64,000 nucleotides of DNA from DASTFP01 sp963816855 (GTDB lineage: Bacteria > Verrucomicrobiota > Verrucomicrobiia > Chthoniobacterales > Terrimicrobiaceae), in contig CAWFMA010000028.1 of assembly GCA_963816855.1 (NCBI GenBank), forward strand, positions 10,629 to 74,628, read 5' to 3'. Below the pieces are notes generated by a model that was not told where the DNA came from, ran no database searches, and saw only the letters and a program-made list of their open reading frames with translations. Of this stretch, positions 25,294 to 34,783 are shown in pieces. The position numbers were made by a program, and so were the translations under genes. Numbering within the stretch: position 1 is the stretch's first letter; every line of letters begins with the position of its first letter.

Positions 25294-27225
25294 GTGAGTT
25301 TTCCGCGGATTCGCTTGAGGAGCCCTGTGGCCAGAAACGATAACCAACCGGTGCTTGATACCTCCCGCATGTCGGAGGGGGAACGCGCTGCCTTGGAAAT
25401 GACCGAGGCGGCGCGGGAGGCGACAGCGATGGAGCGCACCTTCGCGGGGGGACTGTTCCTCGGGCGCTACGACTTGTCGCAAATTATCCCGTTTCCCGAG
25501 CAGACGATCGAGGACCGGGACCAGGGAGATGCGTTTCTTTGCCGACTGGAAGAATTTCTCCGGAAGAACACCGATCCGGACGCGATCGACGAAACTGGTG
25601 AAATACCCGACACGGTCATCGAGGGGCTCGCCAGATTGGGCGCGTTCGGGATCAAGATTCCGACCAAATACGGCGGACTCGGCCTCTCGCAGACGAATTA
25701 CTGCCGGGCCGCGGTAATGCTTGGAAGCTGGTGCGGCAACATGACGGCCCTCCTCAGTGCTCACCAGTCGATTGGTGTTCCTCAACCACTGTTGCTTTTC
25801 GGAACGCCGGAGCAGCGGCAAAAATACCTCCCCAGGCTGGCCAAAGGCGAAATTTCGGCCTTTGCGCTCACCGAGCCAGGGGTCGGATCGGACCCCGCGC
25901 GCATGGAAACATACGCGGAACCGTCCGGGGACGGGTTATTCTATGTTCTCAACGGCTGCAAGATGTGGTGCACGAATGGCACCCGCGCTGGCCTTATCGT
26001 CGTCATGGCCAAGACCCCGCCCGCGCAGTCGGGCGGAAGGAGCAAAGGCCAGATCACGGCGTTCATTGTCGAAACCGCCTGGCCGGGCGTTGAGATTGTC
26101 CAGCGCTGTCGGTTTATGGGACTGCGCGCGCTCTACAATGCGGTCATCGAGTTCCATGGCGTCCGCGTGCCGCGCGAGAACGTTCTTCTCGCAGAGGGGA
26201 AGGGCCTGCGAGTCGCTCTGACTACGCTGAACACCGGCCGTCTCACGCTCCCGGCCGCATGCGTTGGGCTGGCCAAAAGATGCTTGGAGATCAGCGCCCG
26301 CTGGGCGAAGGAACGCGTCCAGTGGGGAAAACCGATCGGCGAGCACGCAGCCATCGCAGGAAAGATCGCGGAGATGGCCGCCGCAACGTTCGCCATGGAA
26401 TCGATGACCATGCTGACCGCCTCCCTGGTTGATCGCGCCAAGTCCGACTTCCGCTTGGAGTCCGCGATCTGCAAAATGCTCGGAAGCGAGTGGGCGTGGA
26501 AGATCGCCAACGACACGATGCAAATTCGGGGCGGTCGCGGCTATGAGACGGCGGCTTCGCTCCGCAAGCACGGCGAGTCGCCGGATCCCGTGGAGCGCAT
26601 TCTGCGCGACAGCCGGATCAACACGATTTTCGAAGGTTCAAGCGAAATCATGCGGCTGTTCATCGCGCGGGAGGCGCTCGACCCGCATCTGAAAATCGGG
26701 GCGCCCGTTTTGGACCAGCGTCTGCCGCTGCCCGTGCGAGGCTCGGCCGGAATGCGAGCGGCGGGATTCTATGCCAGGTGGTACCCGGGCACATTTCTTC
26801 CTAGCGTAATCGGGCGACCCTTCGAGAGACGGTTGGCGCACCATGTCCGCTGGTGTGCCTCGACCGCGCGGCAATTGGCCCGAAGGTTGTTTCATCAAAT
26901 GCTCGTGCAGGGTGCGGCCTTGGAAAAGCGTCAATTGATGCTCGGACGCTTCGTCGATATTGGGGCCCAGCTCTTCGCCATGTCGGCCACCCTGTCGCGA
27001 GCCCAGGCGATGGTTGAGCGCATGGATCCCGAAGCGTCCAACGCCCTGGACCTGGCGGAATATTTCTGCCGGTGCTCGCGGTTTCGCATCACGGAGTGGT
27101 TTCGATCTCTGGCCCGAAACGCAGACGATCCCGGCTATCGGCTTTCAGGCAAGATCCTCGCCAGCCTTCCGGAAATTCTCTCGGAAGGAATCGTGCGGAA
27201 CGTTTCCTCGGAACGCGAATCGTAG
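25294..27225 (+). CDS. Acyl-CoA dehydrogenase (FadE/VLCAD-like)
   Basis: FAD enzyme that introduces the first double bond in acyl-CoA. The family blocks are KIPTKYGGLGLSQTNY, FALTEPGVGSDPARM and QIRGGRGYETAASL, and the catalytic glutamate lies in IFEGSSEIMRLFIAREA near residue 450. At 643 residues it is longer than short-chain members and has the C-terminal helical extension of VLCAD/ACAD9-type enzymes, consistent with long-chain substrates and membrane association. It starts at GTG 25294 after GAGAGG about eight bases upstream. The ATG 25369 start would remove little conserved sequence. Last gene of the patatin-to-FadE operon, 35 bases after FadB. Confidence 0.93.
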   Translation: MSFPRIRLRSPVARNDNQPVLDTSRMSEGERAALEMTEAAREATAMERTFAGGLFLGRYDLSQIIPFPEQTIEDRDQGDAFLCRLEEFLRKNTDPDAIDETGEIPDTVIEGLARLGAFGIKIPTKYGGLGLSQTNYCRAAVMLGSWCGNMTALLSAHQSIGVPQPLLLFGTPEQRQKYLPRLAKGEISAFALTEPGVGSDPARMETYAEPSGDGLFYVLNGCKMWCTNGTRAGLIVVMAKTPPAQSGGRSKGQITAFIVETAWPGVEIVQRCRFMGLRALYNAVIEFHGVRVPRENVLLAEGKGLRVALTTLNTGRLTLPAACVGLAKRCLEISARWAKERVQWGKPIGEHAAIAGKIAEMAAATFAMESMTMLTASLVDRAKSDFRLESAICKMLGSEWAWKIANDTMQIRGGRGYETAASLRKHGESPDPVERILRDSRINTIFEGSSEIMRLFIAREALDPHLKIGAPVLDQRLPLPVRGSAGMRAAGFYARWYPGTFLPSVIGRPFERRLAHHVRWCASTARQLARRLFHQMLVQGAALEKRQLMLGRFVDIGAQLFAMSATLSRAQAMVERMDPEASNALDLAEYFCRCSRFRITEWFRSLARNADDPGYRLSGKILASLPEILSEGIVRNVSSERES

Positions 27226-27251
27226 CGAGTTCGCGGCCCGCGCGGCCAGGT

Positions 27252-27833
27252 CTAAGGAACGATTTTCGTACCCAGGACTTTCAGGAAGCCGGCAAGCCAA
27301 GCGGGATGGCCCGGCCACGCCGCCGCCGTCACCAGGTTGCCATCCGTGCAGGCATCGTCGACGGCAATGTTCTGAAACTCCCCTCCGGCCAGCGTGACTT
27401 CGGGCCCGCACGCATAGTAAGCGGCGGATTTGCGGCCACCCAGGACCCCGGCCGCGGCGAGAATTTGAAGACCGTGACAAATTGCGGCAATCGGTTTGCC
27501 GGCTTCGGCAAAGTGCCGCACGATGCGAATGACCTCTTGATTTAGGCGCAAGTATTCGGGAGCGCGGCCTCCCGGAACTACCAGCGCATCGAAATTCTCC
27601 GGCTTCACTTCGGAAAAGGTGGCGTTCAGCACGAAATTGTGCCCGGGTTTCTCCGAGTAGGTCTGATCGCCCTCGAAATCGTGGATCGCCGTCCGAACCT
27701 TGTCTCCCGCGCGCTTTTCGGGGCAAACGGCGGAGACCTTGTGACCCACCATTTGAAGTGCCTGAAAAGGCACCATGTTTTCGTAGTCTTCGACAAAGTC
27801 CCCCGTTATCATTAGAATGTTTCTGACGCTCAT
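27252..27833 (-). CDS. DJ-1/PfpI family protein
   Basis: A 193-residue DJ-1/PfpI fold. VPGGRAPEYLR and IAAICHGLQILAAAG hold the nucleophile elbow cysteine, with a Glu and His near it as in Pfp1-type proteases and glyoxalase III. Length and the full C-terminal extension (AWPGHPAWLAGFLKVLGT) match the PfpI subgroup. Function in this group ranges from deglycase to chaperone or protease; which applies here is unknown. Convergent with the acyl-CoA dehydrogenase gene, 26 bases apart. Confidence 0.9.
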   Translation of the reverse strand: MSVRNILMITGDFVEDYENMVPFQALQMVGHKVSAVCPEKRAGDKVRTAIHDFEGDQTYSEKPGHNFVLNATFSEVKPENFDALVVPGGRAPEYLRLNQEVIRIVRHFAEAGKPIAAICHGLQILAAAGVLGGRKSAAYYACGPEVTLAGGEFQNIAVDDACTDGNLVTAAAWPGHPAWLAGFLKVLGTKIVP

Positions 27834-27928
27834 GCACTTAGACTATACTCTGGGATCGCTACTGTCGAGCGCGGTTGCGCGAACGTCGCAGAGGTTTTGC
27901 GGGTTTCAGCAAACCGGTTTTCCCCTAA

Positions 27929-28317
27929 GAGACTGTTGAAAAACTCAGCCAAGTCACGCGTGAGATCCGGCGCGGAAGGGATTCCACCGAGTTCGAGCTC
28001 ACCGACATGGAGATTTTCGCCGAGGGACGCTACTTTGACGTGTTTGTCGAGTATGCGAAACACGATCCGGATGACGTTGCCATCCGGATCGCGATTGCCA
28101 ACCGCGGCCCGCAATCCGCCTCGCTGGACGTTCTGCCCACCTTGTCAAGGGCGTCGGAAAGCGCATGAAGTGGTTTTTGAAGTACCGGCCCGATCTTGCG
28201 AGGCTGATTACCCGGTGTACTCGCTCCGACGAGCAGATGAGTAGCCCGCTGGCTCTCTGCGACTCATCGGGCAAACCCGTGTCGCGTGGAAATTGGCGGA
28301 CAATCGTATTCCGTGGA
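27929..28317 (+). pseudogene. GH63/MGH1-like glucosidase, 5' remnant split by the integrative element
   Basis: From 27929 an open stretch encodes EFELTDMEIFAEGRYFDVFVEYAK and NRGPQSASLDVLPTL, which I recognise as a conserved N-terminal part of MGH1-like (glucosylglycerate/mannosyl-type) glucosidases. At about 28144 the frame changes and jumps to a far later part of the protein, VGKRMKWFLKYRPDLARLI. A third frame then gives LSATHRANPC and VEIGGQSYSV up to the element junction. So the gene had lost several hundred internal codons, and its N-terminus, or lost them after the insertion. The rest of the C-terminal domain is at 45478-46250. Not translated as a functional enzyme. Confidence 0.8.
28303..28317 (+). 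other. Left attachment site core (attL)
   Basis: ATCGTATTCCGTGGA, identical to 45478-45492. Sequence to the left continues the glucosidase frame. To the right, CGATACACC and onward is unrelated to the gene. It marks the left end of the 17.2-kb element. Confidence 0.75.
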
Positions 28318-28678
28318 CGATACACCTATCTAACTATGTTACTCTCTATTAATGCTTTGAGAGATTTGACCTGTGTCAGAAAGCCAAGTCATAACGCTAC
28401 ATCATAACAGCTCCAACGAAATCCGGCAATGTTTGCGGATGTCCTGTGCGTGGAGAAATTACGTTGTTAACTCGGCTGAACCCCTAAAGAACAACCCCCT
28501 TGCGCGCATAGGTCGCTCAAATAGGGGACACCAAAGGAGCATCCTGGAGGTTAAGCCGCCCGGTGGACCGGCTGTTTGCAAGGAAAACGGCCTTCCTTCG
28601 GTCGCGTCCGCGCGTCAGATTGCGAGATCCGGGGCGGTTTTTTTTCATCACCGGCCTAGCGATCCAATTGCGCGATTC
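28318..28678. other. Gene-free left end of the element
   Basis: No credible gene. Weak A+T-rich stretches and a short hairpin-like AAGG...CCTT near 28580. A T8 run at 28640-28647 could end transcription but has no strong stem. A longer plus-strand frame here is antisense to the lipoprotein pseudogene and is not natural-looking. Confidence 0.5.
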
Positions 28679-29263
28679 TCATGCCTTGACCTGACCGAGG
28701 GCGGCAAGCGTCGCTGGTTCGAGTTTGAGCTTCTGTTCGATGGCTCCCTGCAACACCTGACGTGCGTCAAAACACGGATCAGCACGACGCGGAAGCGTCT
28801 GAATGTCCATCGTCACTATAGGTTTCTGCATGGTTGTCGAATAGCTCGGGGTCGAGGACACGGTCGTAAATGTGTTTGCGCTGTATGTGCCGTAAGCGCT
28901 GGATTACAGGTTTCGGCCCACTGGGTAGGCAGTGGCTCGACTGTAGCCAGTGCCGTAGGTGTTGCTATTCGCGAAGGTCTGGCCAGGGACGAAAACATTG
29001 GTGCTGTTGATGTCCGTATTCGCGCCAATCACACGAAAGTAATTCCGTCCCTGTTTTACAGTAAGCTCCGCGGCACGAACCAGAGCGTAGTATTCGATCT
29101 GGCTCTTGTGAATGTAGGCGTTGCCGTCAACCAAGATACGGAAGACATCATTTTGAATGTGGACTTCGGAGTAACCTCCGGCAAATTGACGAGGACCATA
29201 TTCCGTGGCGCAGCCGGACAGCATTACAAAGGCCAGGAAAGCGAGGGGCTTCAGGGTTTTCAT
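28679..29263 (-). pseudogene. CC0125/CC1285-like lipoprotein with an in-frame stop
   Basis: The N-terminus MKTLKPLAFLAFVMLSGCATEYG is a lipoprotein signal with lipobox LSGC. FAGGYSEVHIQNDVFRILVDGN and YALVRAAELTV follow the pattern of the CC0125/CC1285 lipoprotein family. The frame meets a TAA at 28904-28906 after 119 codons, but the same frame then continues for 74 more codons (AYGTYSANTFTTVSS ... LGQVKA) to a TGA at 28679. The downstream part looks natural for the Tyr/Thr/Ser-rich tail of this family, so a nonsense change is likely. A shorter protein could still be exported. The 27 bases encoding VRAAEL recur at 34927. Confidence 0.6.
29063..29090 (+). repeat. 28-bp repeat shared with 34927-34954
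   Basis: AAGCTCCGCGGCACGAACCA then GAGCGTAG, 28 bases identical at both places. It lies inside the lipoprotein gene over the codons for YALVRAAEL. In the other copy the minus-strand translation also reads GYALVRAAELSV, so that copy is a fragment of a related gene. Confidence 0.75.
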
Positions 29264-29367
29264 TCGCGGGGGATCTTTCTCTCGGAGAAGGATCCCAGCA
29301 CTCAAGGGTCACATGGCTGCGTACGTCATGAATTGGATGGGGACTAGCAGAACCATTGGGTAAAACG

Positions 29368-30483
29368 ATGTCAACTCAGTGTCGAAATCTCGTCGAAATC
29401 CTGAAGATCCTCCGACTATGTCTATTTGTCTCGTTGTTCGCGGCAGGTTGTCGCGAACAATCGGCTCATTCCCTCCCGCGATCAGGCGCAGCGGTCGGAG
29501 CACCGGTCCACCTTGTGTTACCTGAGCAGGGCGCTTACACCGGATCATACATGGATTTTGGCGAAAGCGAAGACGATGTGACTCTCGAGAAAATTGAAGC
29601 TTTTGAGAAGGCTGTCGGAAAACGTCAAGCGATCATTGCATCATCGAGTTTCTGGGGAGAGCAGAGCTTTCCCAATCACAACCTGAAATTGATTACTCGC
29701 CACAACGCCGTTCCCCTCGTCTACTGGTCGCCGTGGGACAAACCTTACAGGGAGAGTCGAGGACCTGATCGCTTTTCCCTCGCTGCGATCATCGCGGGAA
29801 AATGGGATGCCTATATCGACTCCTGGGCTGCCCAGGCAAAAACCTTTGGACGCCCAATCTTTGTCGCTTGGGGTCTCGAAATGAACGGCACATGGTTCCC
29901 TTGGTCGGGCTATTTCTACGGCGGCGGGAAGCAACTGTCGAAAGGCATCTATGAGGGACCCGATCTTTACAAGAAGGCATATCGCTATGTTGTGGACCGT
30001 GTGCGCGCAAACGGCGCACAAAACATCATATGGGTCTTCCATATTCAGGACTACTCTTATCCCCAAGATGAGTGGAACCAGGTCAAGGAATACTATCCCG
30101 GCGATCGCTACGTAGACTGGCTGGCAATGAGCGCCTATGGAAAACAGTTCCAACGCGACAAATGGGTTTCTGCGTCAGATATTATGACTTACGCTTATCA
30201 AGACCTTTGCTCGATCAGTTCCAAAAAACCAATCATGTTCGCCGAGTGGGGTATTGGTGAATATCCTGATTCCGGCGACAAGGCGCAATGGATTATGCGA
30301 GCCTTTGCGCTCATGAAGACTCGCTTTCCGCGGCTAAAGGCTGCCGTATTCTGGAGTGAACGCTGGGAAAACGACGACGGTAGTTACAGCGACCTCCGAG
30401 TGACCTCATCACCCGAAGCGCTCGAAGCGTATCGCATAGGTGTCGCCGACCCATTCTGGCTGGACCATCCCATTTATCGCTGA
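29368..30483 (+). CDS. GH26-like glycoside hydrolase lipoprotein (beta-mannanase-like)
   Basis: A 371-residue protein. Residues 10-28 form a lipoprotein signal with lipobox LFAAGC (Cys28). The (beta/alpha)8 domain then has the GH26 acid/base Glu171 in WGLEMNGTW and the nucleophile Glu293 in MFAEWGIGE, with the substrate-site segment VYWSPWDKP earlier. GH26 enzymes cut beta-mannan or beta-1,3-xylan. The fold and catalytic pair are clear, the substrate is inferred. It would sit on a membrane facing the periplasm or outside. ATG 29368 is the first ATG; the frame is open back to TTG 29356. The gene looks intact, unlike several neighbours, and is more A+T-rich than the core genome. Confidence 0.85.
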   Translation: MSTQCRNLVEILKILRLCLFVSLFAAGCREQSAHSLPRSGAAVGAPVHLVLPEQGAYTGSYMDFGESEDDVTLEKIEAFEKAVGKRQAIIASSSFWGEQSFPNHNLKLITRHNAVPLVYWSPWDKPYRESRGPDRFSLAAIIAGKWDAYIDSWAAQAKTFGRPIFVAWGLEMNGTWFPWSGYFYGGGKQLSKGIYEGPDLYKKAYRYVVDRVRANGAQNIIWVFHIQDYSYPQDEWNQVKEYYPGDRYVDWLAMSAYGKQFQRDKWVSASDIMTYAYQDLCSISSKKPIMFAEWGIGEYPDSGDKAQWIMRAFALMKTRFPRLKAAVFWSERWENDDGSYSDLRVTSSPEALEAYRIGVADPFWLDHPIYR

Positions 30484-31035
30484 ACAAAAATTCAGGACGA
30501 TCGGTTTCATGAACCGCAGCCGTGCCTGTCCAGCCAGACACGTTTAGCGCGGGTGGTCTCGGTGTCGCCCGACCGCAGCTTTCTTGAGAAGACAACCATT
30601 CGAGCGTGCGATACAAGCCGGAGTTATGTTCAATCCACATTGTTCCTTTGGCGCCTACTTCAGCGCCGGTTTCTATGGTTGCAATGTCGCGTTTCAACAC
30701 GACGCTACTCTGCTTACCTATATACACGCCGATTTTTTCATGTGCACCTCGGTTCGGTTAGTCGCGATATCAATGTGAACGCATTGAGCATCAGACACGT
30801 CCCATCACAAGCAGAACTAGCGAGATGACGAAGACTAAATCAAGGCAACCGCTTGGATAATACCCATGCCGCTGTAGGCCGGGCAGCAAGCGCTCCATTA
30901 ACGTGCCATCGCGGAGCTCATCATACCCGTAGGGGTTTTCTGGGAGTATACTCCCGGCGTAGTATTGAATCGCCGCGTCGATGTCGCGCCGCCACTGTGG
31001 GAAAAACAGTTCGCCGGCGGCGTGCCTCGATAAAA
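30484..31035. other. Gene-free interval between GH26 and GH2 loci
   Basis: No intact gene. Around 30590-30775 the plus strand reads a short frame whose glycine/hydrophobic spacing and ...QHDATL...YIHADF recall a left-handed beta-helix acyltransferase, but the match is too weak to call. The rest shows nothing recognisable. Confidence 0.4.
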
Positions 31036-33460
31036 TTAATGAGAGCTCGAGGTGATGACGACCTTTGTAGTTGGAATACCCTGGGCGGAGGCAGTGAGAG
31101 TTATCGCGCCTGATTGTTTGGTTGACTTAATAATCACCAGACATCGGCCCTGCCAGGCTTTTCTTTTGAGCTGCTGATAGCTTTCCGTGCTGGTGGGATT
31201 GGCGTTCCCAACGGCAACGATCACTCCTGGACCAGTCAAGGCGAAGTTCACCAGATTCTCTGCCGTTGGATTACGCACCCCGCGACTGTCAGTTAACTCA
31301 ACCGTGACGTAACTCAAATCCTGACCGTCACAGTTGATGCGTGTTCGATCGGGAGTCATTTTCACCGCCGCTACTATGCCCGCAGTTTTGAGAGCAGACG
31401 AATTGACTTGCTTACCGGCCCTGTAGCCGATCGCTTTGAGTTCACCCGCTTTGAATGGCACCCCCCACGACGCTGTGAACGCTGTCGAACGATCTGTCGG
31501 CTTCTTCCCTAATGACTCTCCGTTCAAGAATAGCTCTACTTCTTCGCATGAAGAGTACACGTCCACTTCAATCGGTCGGCTCTCATTGCCTTTAAAGTTC
31601 CAACTTGCCACGACATCGTGCCAGTGCCACTTGGACCACGATTTCCTTTTCGGATTAGGTTCGAACGAGGGCTTTGGTGGTCTGACAAACACTGAGATCT
31701 GATCGGTCTTCCAAAGTACATCGCGGTAGTAAGACTGCGGTCTTTTCCAGCCGCAAACGTCAATGTCGCCGCAGTAGGCCAGGGTCCATGGATAAAAACT
31801 CTGCTCCTGCCATTGACCGCGCCAGCCGATACTTGCTTCACCGATGTAGTCAAAGGCGGTCCATACAAAATCACCAATGACGTAAGGATGATCGATCACG
31901 TTCATCCAGGCAGCGAATGCTTCCAACGGGTACGACTCGGCTCCGAACATGATCCGGTTGGGCACGCGATCATGATCAAACTCGTAGAGGCTCTGCTTAA
32001 GGTGATCGCCGCCGGCCGCATAGTTGTACCCGGCGACGTCAAGAATAGCGAAATATGGATCTTTATCCTCGCGTAGCCCGTTGACAGCAGCTGTAACCGG
32101 CCGGGTCGGCTCCAGGTGACGCACGAAATTCCCAATCTCCTGGGCCAACTTTGCTACTTCAGGTTTATGGCCGTTGGGGATCTCGTTACCGATACTCCAC
32201 ATGATAATCGAAGGGTGATTGCGGTCCCTCGCGATCATGCTTTCAATATCTCGCTGCCACCAGTCGTCAAAGAAGAGATGATAATCGTACGGGTTCTTCC
32301 CTTCCCGCCACATATCAAAAGCTTCATCAATCACCAGCATTCCCAGCCGATCGCACGCCTCAAGGAATGCAGGCGAGGGAGGATTATGAGCCAGCCTGAG
32401 GGCGTTGTACCCGCTGGCTTTCAAAAGCTCGACCCGCCGTTCCTCGGCTCGATCAAAAGCGCGCGCGCCCAGTGGTCCATTGTCGTGGTGAAGACACCCG
32501 CCCTTAAGTTTCATCGGGACACCGTTAAACAAAAACCCCTTGCTCACATCGAAGGAGATCGAGCGAATACCGAACTTTGTTTCGACGCGATCGACCGCTC
32601 GTAGTTCTCGAAACACTTCGGAGACTGCAGAGTAAAGAATGGGAGATTCAGGAGACCAGAGCTCGGGAGACTTTACTTCCGCGTTCTGCTGAAAATCGTA
32701 ATGGCTGTTAGGTTCGATGGTTTGCTCAGATTCGACTCTGGCAACCTCGCGGCCCGCGGCGTCCCGCAGCCTCGTCACGAGGGTGATCGTTGTCTTTTGG
32801 GCCCCATCATTCTCAACCTTAGTGCGTATATTTACTTTGGCTGAGGATGCAGTGACCGTTGGAGTTGTGAGATATGTTCCCCACTGAGCGACGTGAGCCT
32901 GGTCCAATGACTTCAACCAAACGTGCCGGTAAATTCCCGAGCCTGAGTACCAACGACTGTTTTCGCCCTCGTTCCTCACCTTCACCGCCAGAACATTTGC
33001 GCCCAATTTTGCTTTGTCGGTGACATCAAACCAGAAACTGGTGTAGCCATAAGGATGAGTGCCGAGCAACTGACCGTTCAGCCATACTTCGGCATTCATG
33101 TAGACACCGTCAAACTGGACCACGATGCGCTTCCCCTGCTGTTCAGTTTGGAATGGTGAAGACTTTCCGATACCAACCCGTGCCGCCAGTAGTAAAGCCG
33201 CCGCTTACCTGGCTGACAGCGTCGCGACTGAACGGAGATTGGGTACCAGGTAAGTCTTCGATGCTCCAGTCGTGAGGCAAATCCACTTTGCGCCATCCCG
33301 AGTCGTCGAACTTCAAGGCCTCCGCACCCAGAGCGCCACCCCGATGAAACTTCCAGTCCTCGTCGATGAGCGCGGTCGTTTGCGCGGACGAAACTCCTTC
33401 ACGGGCAATAGCGGGAAACAAAAACACGATGAGTGCAAGAGCAGCGATGAGCCTGTTCAT
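31036..33460 (-). pseudogene. GH2 beta-galactosidase-like enzyme, split by a one-base frameshift
   Basis: The 5' part starts with a signal peptide (MNRLIAALALIVFLFPAIA) and runs through the N-terminal GH2 sugar-binding domain to WYRKVFTIPN, where it stops near 33143. Restoring one base there continues as EQQGKRIV and VQFDGVYMNAEVWLNG in the second frame, which holds the immunoglobulin-like domain, the acid/base Glu in WSIGNEIPNG, the nucleophile Glu in MFGAESYP and C-terminal Ig-like domains. Apart from the indel, the gene looks full-length for a secreted GH2 with extra C-terminal domains. Either the enzyme is inactive, or the base is missing from the sequence. It lies next to GH26, suggesting a galactomannan locus. 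Confidence 0.85.
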
Positions 33461-33553
33461 GGTGAACACTTTTCTCTGTGGTCCAAAGCTTGAAGGATGC
33501 AACAGCGGTTATCGTCGAACAGATTGACTTTAACATATCTGTTTGGCCGTAGT

Positions 33554-33700
33554 TGCGATCTAAAACAGGTGCTGCATTCCGCCCGGTTCCACGCCGCCCT
33601 GCTAAGGCAGCTTTTGTTCACCAGACTGGTACTGGCGATCGAGATTCCCCTGGGACTCGCCATTGCGCTGGCAATGCCGCGGCGGGGGCCTGGGTATCGG
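33554..33700 (+). pseudogene. Fragment of a sugar ABC transporter permease
   Basis: The plus strand reads VLHSARFHAALLRQLLFTRL then VLAIEIPLGLAIALAMPRRG, the first transmembrane region of MalF/UgpA-type sugar permeases. There is no start and no downstream permease. About 50 codons survive, interrupted and without an open frame of its own beyond this. It shows that the element once held a sugar-transport gene cluster. Confidence 0.55.
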
Positions 33701-33743
33701 TCTGCCTTAGCGGAGCCTGGAGTGCGAGCCATGCAAGCAACCA

Positions 33744-34039
33744 TGACTACCTTCCTCTTATGACGCCGCAGCCAATCGCGAATCGCATCATAGCACCAAA
33801 GGGCCACGGCTGGAAGGAAGTTGATCGCGAGCAGCGCCGCAAAAAGGCGCGGAAAGTCAACGCGAGTTTCGTCGATTCTGCTCAAGTAGCTCGAAGAGAA
33901 AACAGAGTTTGTGAAGGAAGGCACGTTCCGCCACCTGGCCTCTTGACCCGGGACTAGTCGGACCTTTTCCATCATGGGAGGATACAGGAAAAGGAGCGCG
34001 GTAAGGCCAACGACCCACGCCCACAGCAACGCTTTTCAT
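33744..34039 (-). pseudogene. Small two-segment membrane protein remnant
   Basis: The frame reads LLWAWVVGLTALLFLYPPMMEKV and, later, FPRLFAALLAINFLPAVALWCYDAIRDWLRR, two hydrophobic segments separated by a polar loop. It continues into sequence that is antisense to the permease fragment and therefore not native. An ATG at 34039 would fit as the start, but the frame changes inside AAAA a few bases later. Possibly a chimera made by recombination. Family not recognised. Confidence 0.35.
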
Positions 34040-34318
34040 GACTGAATACTCTTAGAACGGCGATGTACTTTTGAAGAAAAAAGCGAGGTTGCCTTGGGCC
34101 GAGGTCTCGATAGAGCACGTGCGGAGGCTCAAGGGTGTCGGTTACGAGCGAAGCTTGAATGCAGAAACAAATCGCAGCATGACGCCCCGGCCAGCGCGTA
34201 GTCGGAGGCCGTTTGCTCGAAATTGACACTTCATTGTTCACCGCGCTGGCGTCTGTTCTCTCCCTCACTCCTTGCTTCCCGCTCCCCGCTGGTTTTCTCT
34301 CTACGTCAGATGCTTTGC

Positions 34319-34783
34319 TCAGTGCTGAGGCGAGTCTTGCCTCTGCTCGTTTTTAACCATTTCCCCGTCATATGCATCGCTTAGCGCTTGCAACGCCTCG
34401 GGATCCAGGATGATTCCTGAACCTCTTGGACGACCCGTGTTCACGTTAATTTGCTGGGCAAACTGAGCCCCGGGGCGCGCAAACCGAGACGGATGTAGGC
34501 GTTCTAGTGCCCAAGCTGTACCCTGCCACCCCTGCTCTCCTCCCTCAATCCGTTCCAGTCGCAGAAGCAGCCGCTGCGCAGTGGCCCTCTTTATCGCTCC
34601 GGAAAATTCTGGGTCCTCGCGCCACTCAGTCATCGTATCAGAGTTGATTCCGGCAAGAAGGGCTGCTTCGTCATCCGTGAGCCCGACGGCGACGGCCTCC
34701 GCGATCTTGGCGACCATTTCCGGCGCGCGCTTGGTAGGCCGCCCTTCACCGAAACGCCCACGTTTGCTCCTTTTGCCTTCCAT
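34319..34783 (-). CDS. Phage-type small HTH protein (terminase-small-subunit-like)
   Basis: A 154-residue protein. A basic N-terminus (MEGKRSKRGRFGEGRPTK) precedes a helix-turn-helix region, KIAEAVAVGLTDDEAALLAGINSDTMTEWREDPEF, and an amphipathic helix AIKRATAQRLLLRLERIEGG. The WQGTAWALERLHPSRFARPG stretch is usual in phage-borne HTH proteins resembling terminase small subunits. No large terminase or capsid gene is present, so packaging is unlikely. It may regulate or be a remnant. The related, frameshifted protein at 42646-43168 sits by the integrase. Start chosen at ATG 34783. Confidence 0.6.
   Translation of the reverse strand: MEGKRSKRGRFGEGRPTKRAPEMVAKIAEAVAVGLTDDEAALLAGINSDTMTEWREDPEFSGAIKRATAQRLLLRLERIEGGEQGWQGTAWALERLHPSRFARPGAQFAQQINVNTGRPRGSGIILDPEALQALSDAYDGEMVKNEQRQDSPQH

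Noticed and set aside
28373..29347. Plus-strand frame of 324 codons
   Set aside because: Antisense to the lipoprotein pseudogene and of unnatural composition.
30584..30778. Possible hexapeptide acyltransferase fragment
   Set aside because: Spacing is suggestive but hexapeptide positions are not kept, and no neighbouring frame extends it.
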